Below are positions 35,116-48,419 of a DNA stretch of 64,000 nucleotides, in pieces. A program made the position numbers and the translations under genes. The stretch comes from Hetaerina americana. Lineage: Eukaryota; Arthropoda; Insecta; Odonata; Calopterygidae. The DNA lies in assembly GCA_022747635.1 (NCBI GenBank), contig JAKTNV010000001.1, positions 42,794,446 through 42,858,445 of the forward strand. Reading direction: 5' to 3'. A model generated the notes under the pieces. The model was not told the origin of the DNA and did no database searches. It saw nothing but the letters and a program-made list of their open reading frames with translations. Numbering within the stretch: position 1 is the stretch's first letter; each line of letters starts with the position of its first letter.

Positions 35116-36191
35116 TTATTCATCTAAATCTATATTGTCCCCTTCAAAGTAATCCCCATCGACTGCAACACACTTACGCCAGCGCTTGATCCAATCCTCG
35201 AAACATTTTTTATATTCGGTTTTCGGTATGTCCATCAGTGCTTCCTGCGATTTTTCCATTACTTCCTCTCGGCTGCTAAAACGCGTTCCCCGTAATGGTT
35301 TTTTAACTCGATTGAACAGAAAGAAGTCACAGGGAGCCAAATCAGGTGAATTCGGTGGCTGTTGGATGGTATTTGTTGCATTTTTCGTCAAAAAATTACG
35401 AATAATGATAGCACTGTGCGACGGTGCGTTATCATGGTGCAAAATCCACGAGTTTTCTGCCCACATTTCTGGTCTCTTTCGGCGAATTGCTTCACGCAAA
35501 CGTCTCATAACGCCCAAATAATACTCTTTGTTTACTGTCTGGCCTTCTGGCAAAAATTCATGATGCACTACACCGTTGTAATCCATGAAAACCGTCAGCA
35601 TTGCCTTCTTTTTTGACTGAAAACGACGTGGTTTTTTTGGTCTCGGCTCATTTGGTGAACGCCATTCACTTGCCTGATGTCTGGATTGCGTGTCGTACTC
35701 ATAAACCCACGTCTCGTCTCCAGTAATGATCCTTTTGATGAATGTGGGATCGGATTCAGCCTCGCAAATCATGTCTTTTGCGACGTCAACACGGTCTCTT
35801 TTTTGCATGAAATTGAGGTCTACACGCATGCTTTTGCATGAAATACACGACGGAAACCCAAATCATTAACCACAATGTCTTGGGCGGATCCATAGGCAAT
35901 GTTCAAGTCCTCCGCTATTTCTCTGATGGTTAATTTGCGGTTATTGACCAACATTTCTTTTACGTTATCAATTTTTTCACCGACTTTCGATGTCGATGGT
36001 CTGCCACTGCGTTCATCATCTTCGATTGACTCACGACCACTTCTGAACCGCTCGTGCCACTGGTAAACGACCGTTTTTTTTAGAGAATCGTTGCCGAAAC
36101 ACTTTTCCAACATTTCCAACGTCCGTGCGCCACTAAATCCGTTTTTTACGCAAAATTTAATACAAGTTCGTTGTTGCAAATTTAAATCCAT
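35116..36191 (-). pseudogene. mariner transposase, copy 1, frameshifted by filler scar
   Basis: Same protein as copy 2 but split into two frames. The N-terminal part (to about 35845) holds the helix-turn-helix DNA-binding region up to NDLGFRRV. The C-terminal part (35116-35816) holds the whole catalytic domain: GDETWVYEYD, HHDNAPSH and PDLAPCD, with 34 residues between the second and third Asp (DD34D, mariner). The break removes the linker AAKLVPK, which corresponds to the WVPHEL motif of mariner transposases. Likely start ATG at 36191, the position matching the second Met of copy 2 (MDLNLQQ); an upstream in-frame ATG lies at 36260. It cannot make a full transposase, but its ends should still be recognised by copy 2's enzyme. 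Confidence 0.9.
35821..35849. other. Templated filler at a repair scar in mariner copy 1
   Basis: Relative to copy 2, 21 bp (59634-59654) are replaced by 23 bp. The new segment reads TACACG, then CATGCTTTTGCATGAAA, then TACACG again. Its inner part TTTTGCATGAAAT (35832-35844) is an exact copy of 35801-35813 just upstream. Such filler is typical of error-prone end joining with local template copying after a double-strand break. Confidence 0.85.
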
Positions 36192-36399
36192 TTCTGCAAT
36201 TGTAAAAAATCGCCAACACACACAGAGATAGATGTACTCTTGGCTACGTAACTTTTGCAAATGTCAAGTTATGACACTAAGATTTAAAGGGAATATCAAC
36301 AACAGATGTACCAATTTAACAAAAAAAAACAGAACTCAAATCGGAACGATGGGAGCGCCACACGGTGGTTATTCCGGGAACTTTTTGATCAAGGTAGTA

Positions 36400-36704
36400 T
36401 GTTTAGAAAATAAATATTACCCTACGGTTGGTCCACCTTGGGCGACTTTACTCCAAGAGCGGGTTGTCGGTTAAATCGCAAGTGATTGATTAACTGAATT
36501 GATAACATAACTGCTGCACAATGTACTTTTGTGCTGCTGCATAGTTAAGAAATTATTCAACAAATTCTATAATTCTTAAAAATACAGTACTCTCTTAATT
36601 TACTTTACTTCCAAACTGAGAGAATATTCAGACACCTTAATGAATTTACCCTTAAATGGCCAAGTCTTCTAGTCCTCCCAGAATTGTTATTTATACTACA
36701 GGTA
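36400..36704. other. AT-rich DNA, no gene seen
   Basis: No recognisable gene or repeat between mariner copy 1 and the LINE tail. Confidence 0.45.
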
Positions 36705-36706
36705 AT

Positions 36707-36770
36707 CTACCAGTTAAGGTAAGTTTTGGATGGACACAAACTACATGATTTTATTGCTCTCAATCCTCTA
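36707..36770 (-). mobile_element. LINE family A 3' end, severely 5'-truncated
   Basis: The minus strand reads GTGTCCATCCAAAACTTACC then TTAACTGGTAGATTACCTG, the same 3' terminal sequence as at 62.7 kb (CCCATCCAAAAACCTACC... GGTAGATTACC). Nothing of the coding region is recognisable further right, so only the tail was inserted or has survived. Confidence 0.75.
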
Positions 36771-36774
36771 AGCA

Positions 36775-39700
36775 TTCCATATTCTCATTTTCCATACAAC
36801 CCTGATTCCGTTTGGTAAAGGAAATTTGTTGAGTGGATAATCTGTTACGATAATATGAAATTGGGTAAATTCATTACCTAAACCTTTTAGAATTGAAATT
36901 CTGGGAGTAAATTAGCTTAAAACGTCTGGGGGGAGGGACAATATCTTGTGGAGATGTGTCTGCTTTGTGATCATACTAATGAATGTGGCCAGAAGATTAA
37001 ATAAAAAAGGAACTGTAGAGCACTATGGTCCTTCGGCTGATTTGTATTAGAAGGACAATAAAGAATACCTCTGTATTGTCAATTGGAATTAGATGTTGAA
37101 TTGTTATGTTGGATAATTGTATAACACTAGTTCCCAAAATGTTAACTCACATATGCTTGTATCAGCTCTCTGATTATGGGACTTTTTATTTACATGCCGT
37201 AGCTTCTCCTTTAACAGTTGAAAAAAATAATGTGCTTGTCTCAAATGTAGTGCGCAAATCCCAGAGCGAAGCGTTGAGGAGAGAATGAGTCGCACTTCTG
37301 CGAAACACGAGTAATTGAAGTCACTAAAGGCACGGTCCCTCCGTAATGTGATCCAATTGATCTGTGAGTGAGGAGCAACGTTGAATTTTCAGTGACACAG
37401 GCGTGAGTCACTAAGGACGAATGAAGGTTTTGCGACCGACGATGAGTGAATTGACGAAAATGAAATCTCTACGAAAATTGAGACTAGCGAAAAACACGCA
37501 TATGTTCTACAAATTCATCTATGAGGCTAAAATTCTCTTCCCTGGACCTACAGCTATGACCACAGTTCTTATATCCTCGTCAATTAGTTGCCTTGTAATT
37601 TCCTTAGGAAGATAGTAATTGAGAGTAGGAATCCAGGACGGTGGGATACGTAGAAATGTATTCATTTCGAGAATTTATGGATCGGATGACGTAAAATACA
37701 ATAGCATGGATACATTGTTTTTCGTGTTACTAATACCTCAATCCTCTTACACCATTAATTATTAATATTAATGATATTAAATTATTAGATCATTAAAAGT
37801 CAGCATTAGATCGTATAAATAGCATATTTTTTGGTCAAAAGCATAGTTTTGTATTAACAGTTAAATAATTATCAGAGTATCATGTACTTTTCTCCTGCTT
37901 TTATCACATTTTGTATAATAAAGTGGAATTTTTATTTTTCCCTTAAGAGTTTACTGATAACTATGTATTTTTAAATTTCCGTATACTTCAAACATGTTTT
38001 CAAATAATATGGTAGAAAGGAGGAACTTCTTAGCATGAGGAAACCTAAGCATTAATTAATCTCATCAGTGATATCATGTACTACAAGGGTATGATGGCAT
38101 TTTTTTATTATACATGTGATGATGGGTCATTGTGACATTGAGCTATTATTTTTACGCTCCTACGTAAGATATTAATATTTCCTTTCAGAATACTGGACCA
38201 CACATTGAATCTTTGACACACATTATCAATCAATTAGCTTATGAAAGTTACGCCAATAGAAACACACAATAACCGAAGTAGGGGAAAAGTCAGTGGCTCT
38301 TACGACACTAGTCGCCAAAGGCTAATAATCGCAAAACTAAATCAACAACTTCTTAAAGAAAAAGGATAAATCAATCGAGCAATAAATAAATAAATCTAGG
38401 CCTATTTGACGCCGTGTAGTTATAGGAAAAAGCGTATATAGTGTGATTTACTGGAAGAAGACATGTGCATAATAAGAAAGAAGGGCCTTATTGCAATGAA
38501 TATTGTGAATCGGGGAGAGGTAACGAGACCAGTTAGGCGTGGGAAATGAAATGAATGAAATTATATAGATAGAAAACTATGGTGGAGGCAAACAAAAACT
38601 TAGGGTGAATTTGGCTAAGAAAATAAAATTAGCATCATCCATGTACCATAATTAAGTAAAGAAGAGAAAGAAACATAAATATTCATTCCAAAGAGATCAA
38701 GAAGATAGAACTGCAATGAAAGAGTATAATGAGCACAAAATACTTATGAATTAGGATCTAAAACACCAAAGTAGAAAACACCATGATCCCCGTGGAAAAA
38801 TTACTGAAAAATTGAGATCTGCGCTGAAGAAGTGATACGAAGAGTTCATTAACATGCATAACAGTAGAGAAACTCGTGCGCACGTGAACTGATACCTTAT
38901 TGCTGATGTTGGTAAGGGCGCTAATAGGAGACAAAATGTTACAAATGAAATATGAGAGCCCAAGAATTAAGGAAGCCCTCTGCACGAAGTTTTGAAGTCA
39001 GTAACTAACTAACTGGAAGGTATACAAGATTCTAAGAAGTCCAGGAAAGGGTGAATTCAAAATGTCCGCAAAAAACAACAAAAACCTGCATAGGGGATAT
39101 TGAACCAGCAAACAAACTACTGAAGAGATAATTCGTCAAGTCCAAAATGAAATACCTCCGAGATAACAAATACGATGGGTACGGAGATGAAGCCGTAAAA
39201 AAGCAAAAGTAGAACATTGAAGGATTTTATCATGGACTCAAAACCTTGGCGAGAAGGCCTGGTGAAAGTAAAATTGATGAAGATGAGTGGTGACCTCATA
39301 TTCTGAGAAATTTATTTGAAAAAGCAACGAAAAAAGAAGGACAAATAAGACACCCAGACCAGAATAGTCAATTAAAGAGTTTTGATTCGAAGTTAAAGAC
39401 TTCTTATTCGTAGTATAATCGAATAGCTTTTGATGCGGGGGAAAATGATGGCCGATAGATGTAGGAAACACAAAACGTAAAGTATGGTATGCAATAGGAT
39501 GCCAATATTGCAGATAAAAGTTTAGTCTAAAAGCATTTAGAAATATTATATTATGGCCCTAATAATTATTAAATTACGATTTTTTTCCCAAAAATGTGTT
39601 GCCGCAGGATAATGTAGCAGCCAGAAATCTTTTGATCAGTACAAGTAAATGATATTGTTCCAAATAAGCGACCTGATTGAGAGAAGTGGTGTTTCAGTGT

Positions 39701-40735
39701 AGTATACACAGTTATTCGCAAGATTCCAATTCTCGAGCCAGAACCGAAATGTCAACTAAAAGAAGAGCCCCTCCCAGTTTCCCCTTAGAACCCATCTCAG
39801 CATTCCGATCCGGCATGCATTACTTCTCCTGTCCAGTCACCTGCAGGTCAAAACAACTTCATTACCATATCTAAAAAAAATTAAAAATATCACCGATGGA
39901 CGCAACTCGCCATCATGTTATGCAACTCGCTCCATCGTAACTCGTCTGGAAGTGGCACGAATGGCTTGATTGAAAGCACTCTCACAAAAATAAAATAGCT
40001 TTGTATAGTAAATAATGTATTTGTTACAAAGGGCATTGTTGTGATGATTATCCTCCCACTCCAAGCTGCATTCCTTGGATCGAAATTTCGTATTGATGGA
40101 AGATGGAAGAACTGTGTCCTCTACATTTGATCGTTTCTAGAACTGTAGCATACGAAATTATATGATTTTTCACAGGCAAGAAGTTGAAAATTCGAAGAAA
40201 TCAAAATGGTTTCCTAAAAATGAAGTATATTGATTTATAATAGTTTCTTTGTACGTTACTGACCTTGAGTAATAGTCTAATAATGCCATAGCAGACCTTT
40301 CACGATGAAGCATATGAAGCATATTATCATCATCAACGCCAGGCAAGTGATTGGAATATTTTAACAGAAGAAATTTTCAACAAAAACTATGAAGCTAATG
40401 AATGATATATAAATATAAACATAGAGTTAGACTAGATTAATTGCATCAACCGTAAATAAATAATATTAAGGAGCTTTGCAGTTAAAATGATAGACTCTGT
40501 ATCACTTCGCCGATAAATAACCTCATTCCCACTTCCCATTGCTTTCTGAAATAAGAGAAACTGATTGAAGTCTTGCCGATACATCAAAACTCCTTTCCAA
40601 TATTTTATTCAGTTGTTTTCGATTCAGCCCTTGGTATTATATGTTCCATGAGTCCTTTTTATTTTTTTAGGGGATAAAACCTCTCGGAAGAATAATTTTA
40701 CTTTCGAAGCTCGAGCATCTCTGAATTTTCATTTT
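36775..40735. other. AT-rich DNA with a possible coding relic at 38.4-39.5 kb
   Basis: No defined gene. Between about 39100 and 39420 the + strand has fairly long open pieces that read like decayed protein (LRDNKYDGYGDEAVKKQK, NIEGFYHGLKTLARRPGES, LRNLFEKATKKEGQ), in a purine-rich composition similar to the LINE B relics. I do not recognise the family. The rest of the stretch shows nothing. Confidence 0.35.
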
Positions 40736-40739
40736 TTTT

Positions 40740-41010
40740 AATATGCAGCTCCGAAGTGAGCGTGTCAAGAAGACTGACAGGGACCCCTTGCGAATTCGTA
40801 AAAAGGTGATGTGGCACAACTGGCCGTCTCTAGGTAAGGGCTTCCCTCGTCCCGTCCGGATTCAGGGTTTTCTGAAGGGAGCAAGAAAGAGGCGGGAGGA
40901 AAATATAAACGAGCGGAGGAGCGATCGGAATAAAGGAGGCATTTCCGGAAGATTGTCGGTAGCAGCTGACGACGAGCGCGTCTGCGTCCTTTTGAGCTTG
41001 AACATAATAG
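40740..41010. other. G+C-rich block 10
   Basis: A short island (GGGCTTCCCTCGTCCCGTCC near 40838-40858; GCAGCTGACGACGAGCGCGT near 40962-40982). A 102-codon + strand frame has no recognisable domain. Confidence 0.35.
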
Positions 41011-43455
41011 GGGCCAGTGATTTGGAAATGTTGGTCCGAAAAACCTACTGAAAAACTCAGAGCTGTGGCATTGAGGAATATTTCAAACACACTGAAAACT
41101 TCTCACGGGTGCTAAACAGGTATTTTGCGTTTTTTTTTAATAAACCATTTGACTCTGTCTTTTCACATTTACTGTTTTTTCCAATTCTTAAAAACAGGAA
41201 TAAGGAATTTAAATGACGAATTGCAGCGACATTACATTAGGAGTACTTAAAAAGCTTATCAGTGACGTAAAAATCAATCCGAAATTATTACACGTGCACT
41301 AGCTTCAGTTCTTCAAACTTAAAATTCTCAGACCTAAGGGGCATGTGTACTTGATTGCTTAAATAAAATGCCTTGATCGTAATGAAACCATCTCAACCAT
41401 GAATAGTTTCAAATTTATTATCATAATTTAATTACCATTTCATTAAATAGGCCTAGTCAGTCCTACATTAAATTCGAGAGAAACTATTCCGTTAACTAGA
41501 GGTTGATAATATTATTTGTATCCTATCTTTACTGCGCAAAATAGCAGCATGGAGCATGTTTGAATGCGTGAACATTCACTCATTTAATTAATTCAGCAGT
41601 TAAATAAATGGCATAGTACACTGAAAGGGGATTTATATTTATTACCAACGGAATAGTTTCCAATTAGCCAATGACCTTTTCTTAAAAAGGCGAAGTGAGA
41701 TACAATACTGAACTCATCTGTTCTTGTAAATGGATAGGCTGGAAAGTGGTTAACTATTTATATTGCTTCTGCTTAGGAGATGAAACATGAATTGAATAAC
41801 TGAAATGTGATTCAATTTCAGCGATCGTGGAAGAAAGGAGGTCATCAGAGTTGACTAGAATGTCGGCCTGGAGTGCTCGTGGTGCCTAACGGTAGCGATA
41901 AATGGCCCAAGGCTTACTGTGAGATGAGGAATAGGGAAACATTTTGAAATGCAAATGGATGAGAACCTATAGATGTAACCAAATGTGTCTTTATATTGTA
42001 ATTTGCCGATTTTAGGGATCACATGCCTTAATTAATGAATGTTACTGATAATTTTAAATTTGAATATACCGCTAACACATAACTTTATGCAGGTCAACAT
42101 TTATGCGGTTATCGATAGTCATCAGTTCAAGGTGGATGCAAAATTATATTCTGAAGAATTCATTTACATGAGAAGTCAAAATAAAGACGGGAAGCCTTTG
42201 TCTTTTTACCTTATTGATGAATTTTAATGACTTGATAAGGTTGCTGTTATGAACAAATATGAATGTTCAGTCTATTCCAGTGTTAAAACTGAAAATGCAG
42301 CGCTAACGTTGATATGTTATGTTTCCCTAAAATATAACAATATTTCCTAGCCAAAATTTTCTTCGTAATGTAAATTTAAACTTTAACGGAAAAACACTCG
42401 ACAGGTAAAACAACACTCTTATTTGTAAATAAAAGGGACATTTATTTAAAGAGCATTGGAATATAGCAGAGAGATGAGAAATAGTTAAGATAGAAAAATA
42501 AATAAGAGATAATTGCGTAGTTTCTATCCCATCCAATTAAATATTAAAAATACCTCATTGAAAGTATCCAAGTGAGGTAATTTTAACCTTATCGTATCAC
42601 TTTTAACTGTCTCGAACACCTCCAAACAAAATCCACATTATTTGTGTTACGTATATCAACTCGTGAAACTTAGGGAGAAGAATTGATGATTGAGATATTA
42701 ATGAGACATCTACCAACAAAACTAGATACTTCTGTGATTTCAGGAACGGACGAAAAGCCCATCTCTAGTGTTGTAATTTAGACCTAAGAATTACTTCTTT
42801 TTTATGAATAAAAAAGCAGCTCTTGATACTCAGTTTTACACTGTATATGAGAAACATGCGAACTGAACACAATTGATCCTTAATAACTTTTATAACTAAT
42901 GAATATTGGAACTAATACTTGGGTTTTCAACTGAACGACTAATACTCATACTACGAAGTAATTTAAATTGTTGATTACGGTCATACCCTTAGGTTTCCTA
43001 GCCTAAAGCTAACGTGACCAATACAATTGTAACGTCCCAGAACAAAGATTATTACACCTCTCAGTCCACACAGTCCTAGATATTGTATCGCGAATATTTC
43101 TACGGAGCAACAATTGACGGGCTAACACCAATTTTAAAAGATTACTTACTTATTAGTTTATTACAGGAAAAAATTCCTTCACAAGATTTATAATATTCCT
43201 TTCCTCGACTTGTTGGCATAGGGAAACTGTTCTTTGTCCACCCATTCCAACTCCTACTTCTTATTCCACTCCGTGTACCTAGTGATTCCTTTATCATTTG
43301 AGAGAAATTCAAATGATTTTTTTAGCCGTGGATATTACAATGGTACTAGTTTAGTCATTGAATCTAATGCAATATTGTTGTTGTTTCTTGAACCTTGCAA
43401 AAATTCAATTGCTAACATTTTACGGATGCATCACAAACATTCTGAAAACAGAGTT
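41010..43455. other. AT-rich DNA, no gene seen
   Basis: No recognisable gene, RNA or repeat family. Confidence 0.5.
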
Positions 43456-43457
43456 TC

Positions 43458-44155
43458 ATTTCTATGACGCAATACTACTTTAATGATTCCGTCATAAGCA
43501 ATAACCAGAAAAAGAAAGCAACGATGCTGGATAAACAGCCAACTGAAATGTGCCATCTCAGAAAAAGGAGGCTTCGTGAAAGTCAGAGAATACTTGACTA
43601 TATACTCACGTTAACTTTCTTTCTTATTTCATGTTGCTTTGTTGTTTCTTTAACATGAGGCTTCATTTAAAACTCTCTCTCTCTCTCCCTTTTTAATTCC
43701 TCTTCGGGGAACTGTTTCGCTTGCAAGGACGCCCTTCGTTCTGCTTCCCGTTAGCTCCTTTTAGTTTACCTCTCAACAGGCCGATTCACAATCAAAACCC
43801 ACGTTTATTTCAATGACGTGATATAAAGTCTTTAATTATTCTGTAAAAAGCAATTACCTAAAAAAAGCTAGAATTATGGATAAAACAAGCACCTGAATTT
43901 TCCTATTGCAGGAAAGGAAGTCTTCTTGTTAGTCGGAGAACATTTAACTAAATACGCACGTTGAATGTCTTTCTTACTTTCATATAGCTTTGCTCTTTCT
44001 TTATCCTGAGACTTCACTAAAAACCTCCTTTCTCTCGCTTTTTCATTCCTCTTCGGCAAACTTTTCCCCATGCAAGACAGCCCTTCTCACTTCCCACTGC
44101 CTCCTTTAAACCCTCAACAGGCCGATTCCCAATCAAAATCCACGTCTTCCCGCGA
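43458..44155. repeat. Old tandem duplication, two units, period 349 bp
   Basis: Unit 1 (about 43458-43806) and unit 2 (about 43807-44155) share words in order: ATGACG (43464/43813), GATAAA, CTTTCTTACTTTCAT-like, TTCCTCTTCGG, CTCAACAGGCCGATTC (43772 region / 44114 region) and AATCAAAA.CCACGT. The units are clearly diverged, including small indels, so the duplication is old. No ORF spans a unit. Its nature, whether duplicated unique DNA or a short satellite, is unknown. Confidence 0.8.
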
Positions 44156-44199
44156 GAGTTAATTAAGTTAAGAGTAACTAAATAACACCGCCTGCCTCA

Positions 44200-44620
44200 G
44201 ATTCACCGGCAGTCTTGGCATTTGTATTTTTATCTCCTCCCCCTTCCTCCCCTTTTTCTCCTTTCCCATCCCGTTTTTCCCCCGAATCTTTCCCCTGCTT
44301 CCTATCCTCCGCCTTTCCCCCCGCCCATTGCTACACGCTCCTTCAAATCAGCCAAGTTTCCTTTCCTCCTACTCTCACGCAAGCGCACACGAAGGAGCTG
44401 AGACGTATTCGTTTCCCCTTTTCATCAGATTCATTCGTAGGAGGTTTATCGTTTTGAGTAAGAAGCGTTCCTTCTTTTATTCTCCAAATTATCTCGAGAG
44501 ATGAGCGCAGGGTTATATCAAGAGCGCGCGACGGGCGGATGAAGGGAAGACCGCAAAGTGAGCGGAAGTTACAAGGTGCACGGAGGATGAAAGGAGCTGG
44601 TGTAATAACTACGGTCTCCC
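44200..44620. other. G+C-rich block 11, pyrimidine-rich start
   Basis: C/T-rich + strand at 44232-44370, then mixed with AGAGCGCGCGACGGGCGGAT near 44521-44540. Low-complexity ORFs occur on both strands. No family recognised. Confidence 0.35.
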
Positions 44621-47600
44621 TATTTTTTATCACGCACTACTTAAGGTGCAAGAATATCACAAAAAAATAATAGAAGCCAACTCGACCTAAGCAACCAAAT
44701 TTTATTTTGCCAGCTCTTATTCAGCCCTGGTTGCTGGACTAGATACTATAGCAATTGTGGACTAGATACGCATTACATGTATATTTAATTGTATATTCTC
44801 GTTCTTTGTGCTATGAAAACTTTTACAATGCAATTTTCAGGTCATACAGTTGAAATTATATTGTTTTTATAGATTTGAATTGGTATGCACTCGCATCCGA
44901 AGCGACATGGATTTTATTTCTGTCTTAAGTTTTCAGTTGGGTTTTATTTCAGCCGTTTTTTATACATGTGACCAAAAAGCAGAAGTTAGTTCTTTCCGCT
45001 ACTACGAATGTAAGTTTTTCTAATGAGATTATTTAATTATTTGTCCGATTCTTCAATCCGTTAAGAAAATACTAGCTAAATACAGATGTTAGTAATGCAC
45101 CAGTCTTTCGACATTTTTTAATCCTACTGTATATTTGAAAATATCTCATCCACATTGTCATATATAGCCGCTTGGATGTTTAAAACCAGGGCTTTCTGCA
45201 ATTTTGCTCACTTCTTTACATCCACACTTACCAAATTTATATCAACAGATCACGTGCTTTTTCACAGGTAAATGGTTTGCATAGTTCCCCTGTTAACTCC
45301 GTCATAGGGGTCTTCATCCCAGCGCCACTCCAGCCACCCACGTCTCTTTATAATTTCTTTGCCGTGTAAGGTCCTTCTTAAATGATATTGTGTCCTTCCA
45401 TCGTACTCTTTATGATTACATGCGCCATGCGGTTATGTTAGTATCTATTCTATTATCTGCTTATATCGTTTAAAATCGCTTTCAGTTCAGAATATAAGAA
45501 ATTTACAGAGCTTTTCATGCCAACTGTTTACATTATCTCTATATATTATTGGATATTTTCCGCATAAAATACGTAGAATCAATTTCCTGTCGAATATTCA
45601 GTTTAAAACCATACTGTTCGTTACTTAAAATACATGACGCACTTCTGATTGCCTCCATCAGTGATGAAATTACGTGGCTCTCGTTTTAAATGAGACGGCT
45701 TTCCTTTATTGTAAAGGCGTGTTGCCTGCTCTAGCCGAATTAAGCAATATCCGCGTGTGTTTGGCCCAGCTGAGGGAGTCCATCCGAACAAAGATGACTG
45801 GATTAGTTCGCAAAAGCGTGGAAGTAAACAGTGGAGGAAATATCGGACTCACGTGGACCCTTGGAATTTCATTTTTCTCTTATTCAAGTAGTCAAAACCT
45901 GATTTTACTGAAAAGAAGTAGAATTTTTCACAATTTCCTTCATAAAATTACCAAAAACATCACTAAGCGGCTTCCTAGTTGTAGAAGGGAAAGAATTGCT
46001 GTACTTTGAAAAAAATGACAATATTCCAACGAAGTTTATTGCATAGTTTTTTTTGAAATAGCAAATGGGGGAGACGTTTTGTATCTCCTGTTAGTGAATT
46101 GAGTTCTTTTTATTGGCTTATTGGTATGAACTCTGAACCATTTTATCTACATCAGAAAAATTACTCCAAAGGATTTTCCTCTCTTTGGGATTTGAAGTCA
46201 ATTTAGATACGTAAGGATATTGGCGATGACCAACGCAAGCATTAACCTCAAAATATATTTAAAGTTTTCATATGTGTCAATAAAAGCAAATTGAACTATC
46301 AAACTCTTATCTAAAAACATATAACAGGGAATGTAAAGATACCTCTACATAAGCAGTATTTCATTAGTCATTGAAATTTTCATTAGTCAGGAAATATTAA
46401 TTAGTTGAGAGATTACAGTAGGATTACATTAAGAATTGTCCTTGTAAACCTTGAATAATTTATTAAAAATTCTCTTTAAATTTTAAGAAACATAAATTGC
46501 GATGCTTGTGATGTCACCCCGGAGCACTAGGATTTCAAATAATGAGATTTTATCGTAATCACTGTTTCACTAACTTAATATGTATGTTTCCCAAGTTCCT
46601 GGTGGCCTAGCCAAGCTTTCCGCTCCATTGGATCTCCCCTTCAGACCCATCACTCCCAAGTATCGACACAACTGAAAGCCCTACGGAACCTGTCAAATAC
46701 ACGCCGGTAAAATTGTAATTTAAAGGATACACAGGGTCGCGGATGGTTGCCTTCCAGCTTCAACCGCCTTGATAGCTTATTCACATATTTGTGGCTGGCC
46801 TGGAGAGATTTTGCACCAGAAAGTGAGGGGGACGAAGTGAAGCGGAACAGAGTCAGAGGTGTTGTAGACAGAGGAATGAAATGCTCGCTGTGTCTTTGGC
46901 ACTATGGAACATAAAAGAGGGAACGTTCAATAAAATTGATGACAAAATTTCGCTATGCCATCCCTAAAAAAATTTTAATTCAAATGTTGGACTAATCTCA
47001 ATCATTCGAATAATTTATTAATACGTATCTTAATGCTGTAAAAAATAAAATTTTATTGTGCCTCCACAAAACCTTTGTAAATCCTTGACTATAACTATGA
47101 GGTGCAGCAGCATATAAGCCATTAGCACACTAAATTTTCTAATTACGATGTTATCCTTTTCAATTAGCAGCGAAAAAACATTTATCGTCCATCAAAACTA
47201 ACGCTAAAACTAAATCCAATAAAAGGTTCTTTCAACTAGTGTTTACATGCTTGTGGTGTGCCATTCCAATAACTTATCTGTGCAACTCTTATGGGAACCA
47301 GTAGCTGTGTCAATGCTGTACATTGAGAGACTTTATTGAGGAAAAATAATAATTTTTTACATAAATATTGACTAAAACAACTAATAGTGACTAATCCACG
47401 ACATAAACTAATTCGAATAACTTCCATACCACCATGGATTCACCTCACAATGGTGGATTTATTACTGGTAGCCACAATCATTCACTCACTGCGTGCTTTT
47501 CTGTACGTATTTACAATTTAAAAAATACTTTCATGTTACCGGACCAGAAGATATTTCATCACTTCAAATCTTTTATGAACCTCTATTATTACGAGTAGAT

Positions 47601-48315
47601 AACCTAAACATGTTCCACCTTTCATTCCGTCGAATAATCAGGCCTCGGATGACCTTGCTAGATATCAGCAGCACATACCACTAAAGCTGAGAGTGCTTGG
47701 GATGTGCCTGATTAATATGGCAATTCGATTTACGACAAATTAACAGCGCGTCAAACGGAAGGTGATCTTGTGCGACCCGCTTTTGAGCAAGCCCTTTGTT
47801 TTACCTACTTCAATCTCCGAATCTGTCCTCATCACGCATCTATACGCTCTCGAATAATTCGCCTCTATGGGTAAGCTTGACGTTACATCCTTTTGTTTAC
47901 AACGCCTGGGGCGATTATTGTTTTTCATTAAGGGTCCAAAACCCCTCAATCTCTCCTTATGCGACGCGTCCAATGATATTTTACAGCCTGTTAGGTTGAC
48001 CAGTTAGCAAGAAAAAACTTTTTTGAAACAGATTTTTATCTCTTTAATTTATGATTTCGGGTGGCAAACTCCAGTTGAACATAATATTAGAAATCTTGAA
48101 AAGACAAAACCAAGCGTAATGCGTCTCGAAACTTTGTGTCTCTTTATTGAATTATTCTTCCAATCATCATGCATGTACAAGAAGGAATAAGTGTGCGTGT
48201 GCGTCATTTGTATGCATTTCTATATTTTTCTGTTAATTGGCGATACCTCGCTCCTTCGTTTAAATTATTATTCACATTCACAAGACTTTCTTAAAAAATA
48301 CTCGCGTATATTATA
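44620..48315. other. AT-rich DNA, no gene seen
   Basis: Nothing convincing. A weak tRNA-like start (GGTGGCCTAGCCAAGC near 46602-46617) lacks a clear box B. ORFs up to 111 codons (45674-46009) have no known domain. Confidence 0.45.
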
Positions 48316-48317
48316 TA

Positions 48318-48318
<1 letters not shown>

Positions 48319-48402
<84 letters not shown>
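48319..48402. repeat. Compound microsatellite (GT)n(AT)n(TTTA)n
   Basis: Three simple repeats in a row: GT at 48319-48332, AT to about 48374, TTTA to about 48402, with a further short AT run at 48408-48418. Confidence 0.95.
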
Positions 48403-48403
<1 letters not shown>

Positions 48404-48419
48404 TGCATATATATATATT

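Larger units (their letters stand above)
35063..36397 (-). mobile_element. mariner DNA transposon, copy 1 (inactivated)
   Basis: A 1335-bp element between TA dinucleotides (35061-35062 and 36398-36399), the mariner target duplication. Terminal inverted repeats begin CTACCTTGATCAAAAA on each end (35063 onward, and the complement ending at 36397) and continue for about 27 bases with one mismatch. The transposase gene is on the minus strand. The element is essentially the same as the one at 58876-60208 in terminal, untranslated and coding parts. The only difference I found is a replaced segment at 35821-35843, which makes it 2 bp longer and breaks the frame. Confidence 0.95.

Noticed and set aside
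35186..35616. Plus-strand ORFs of 111 and 84 codons inside mariner copy 1 (also at 58999-59429 in copy 2)
   Set aside because: They are antisense shadows of the conserved transposase gene, identical in both copies because the elements are identical.
46590..46700. Possible tRNA-like SINE head (GGTGGCCTAGCCAAGC)
   Set aside because: No clear box B at the right distance and no match to the SINE bodies seen here.
48319..48402. Repeat cluster considered as CRISPR-like
   Set aside because: It is a plain compound microsatellite with no spacers, and the window is eukaryotic.
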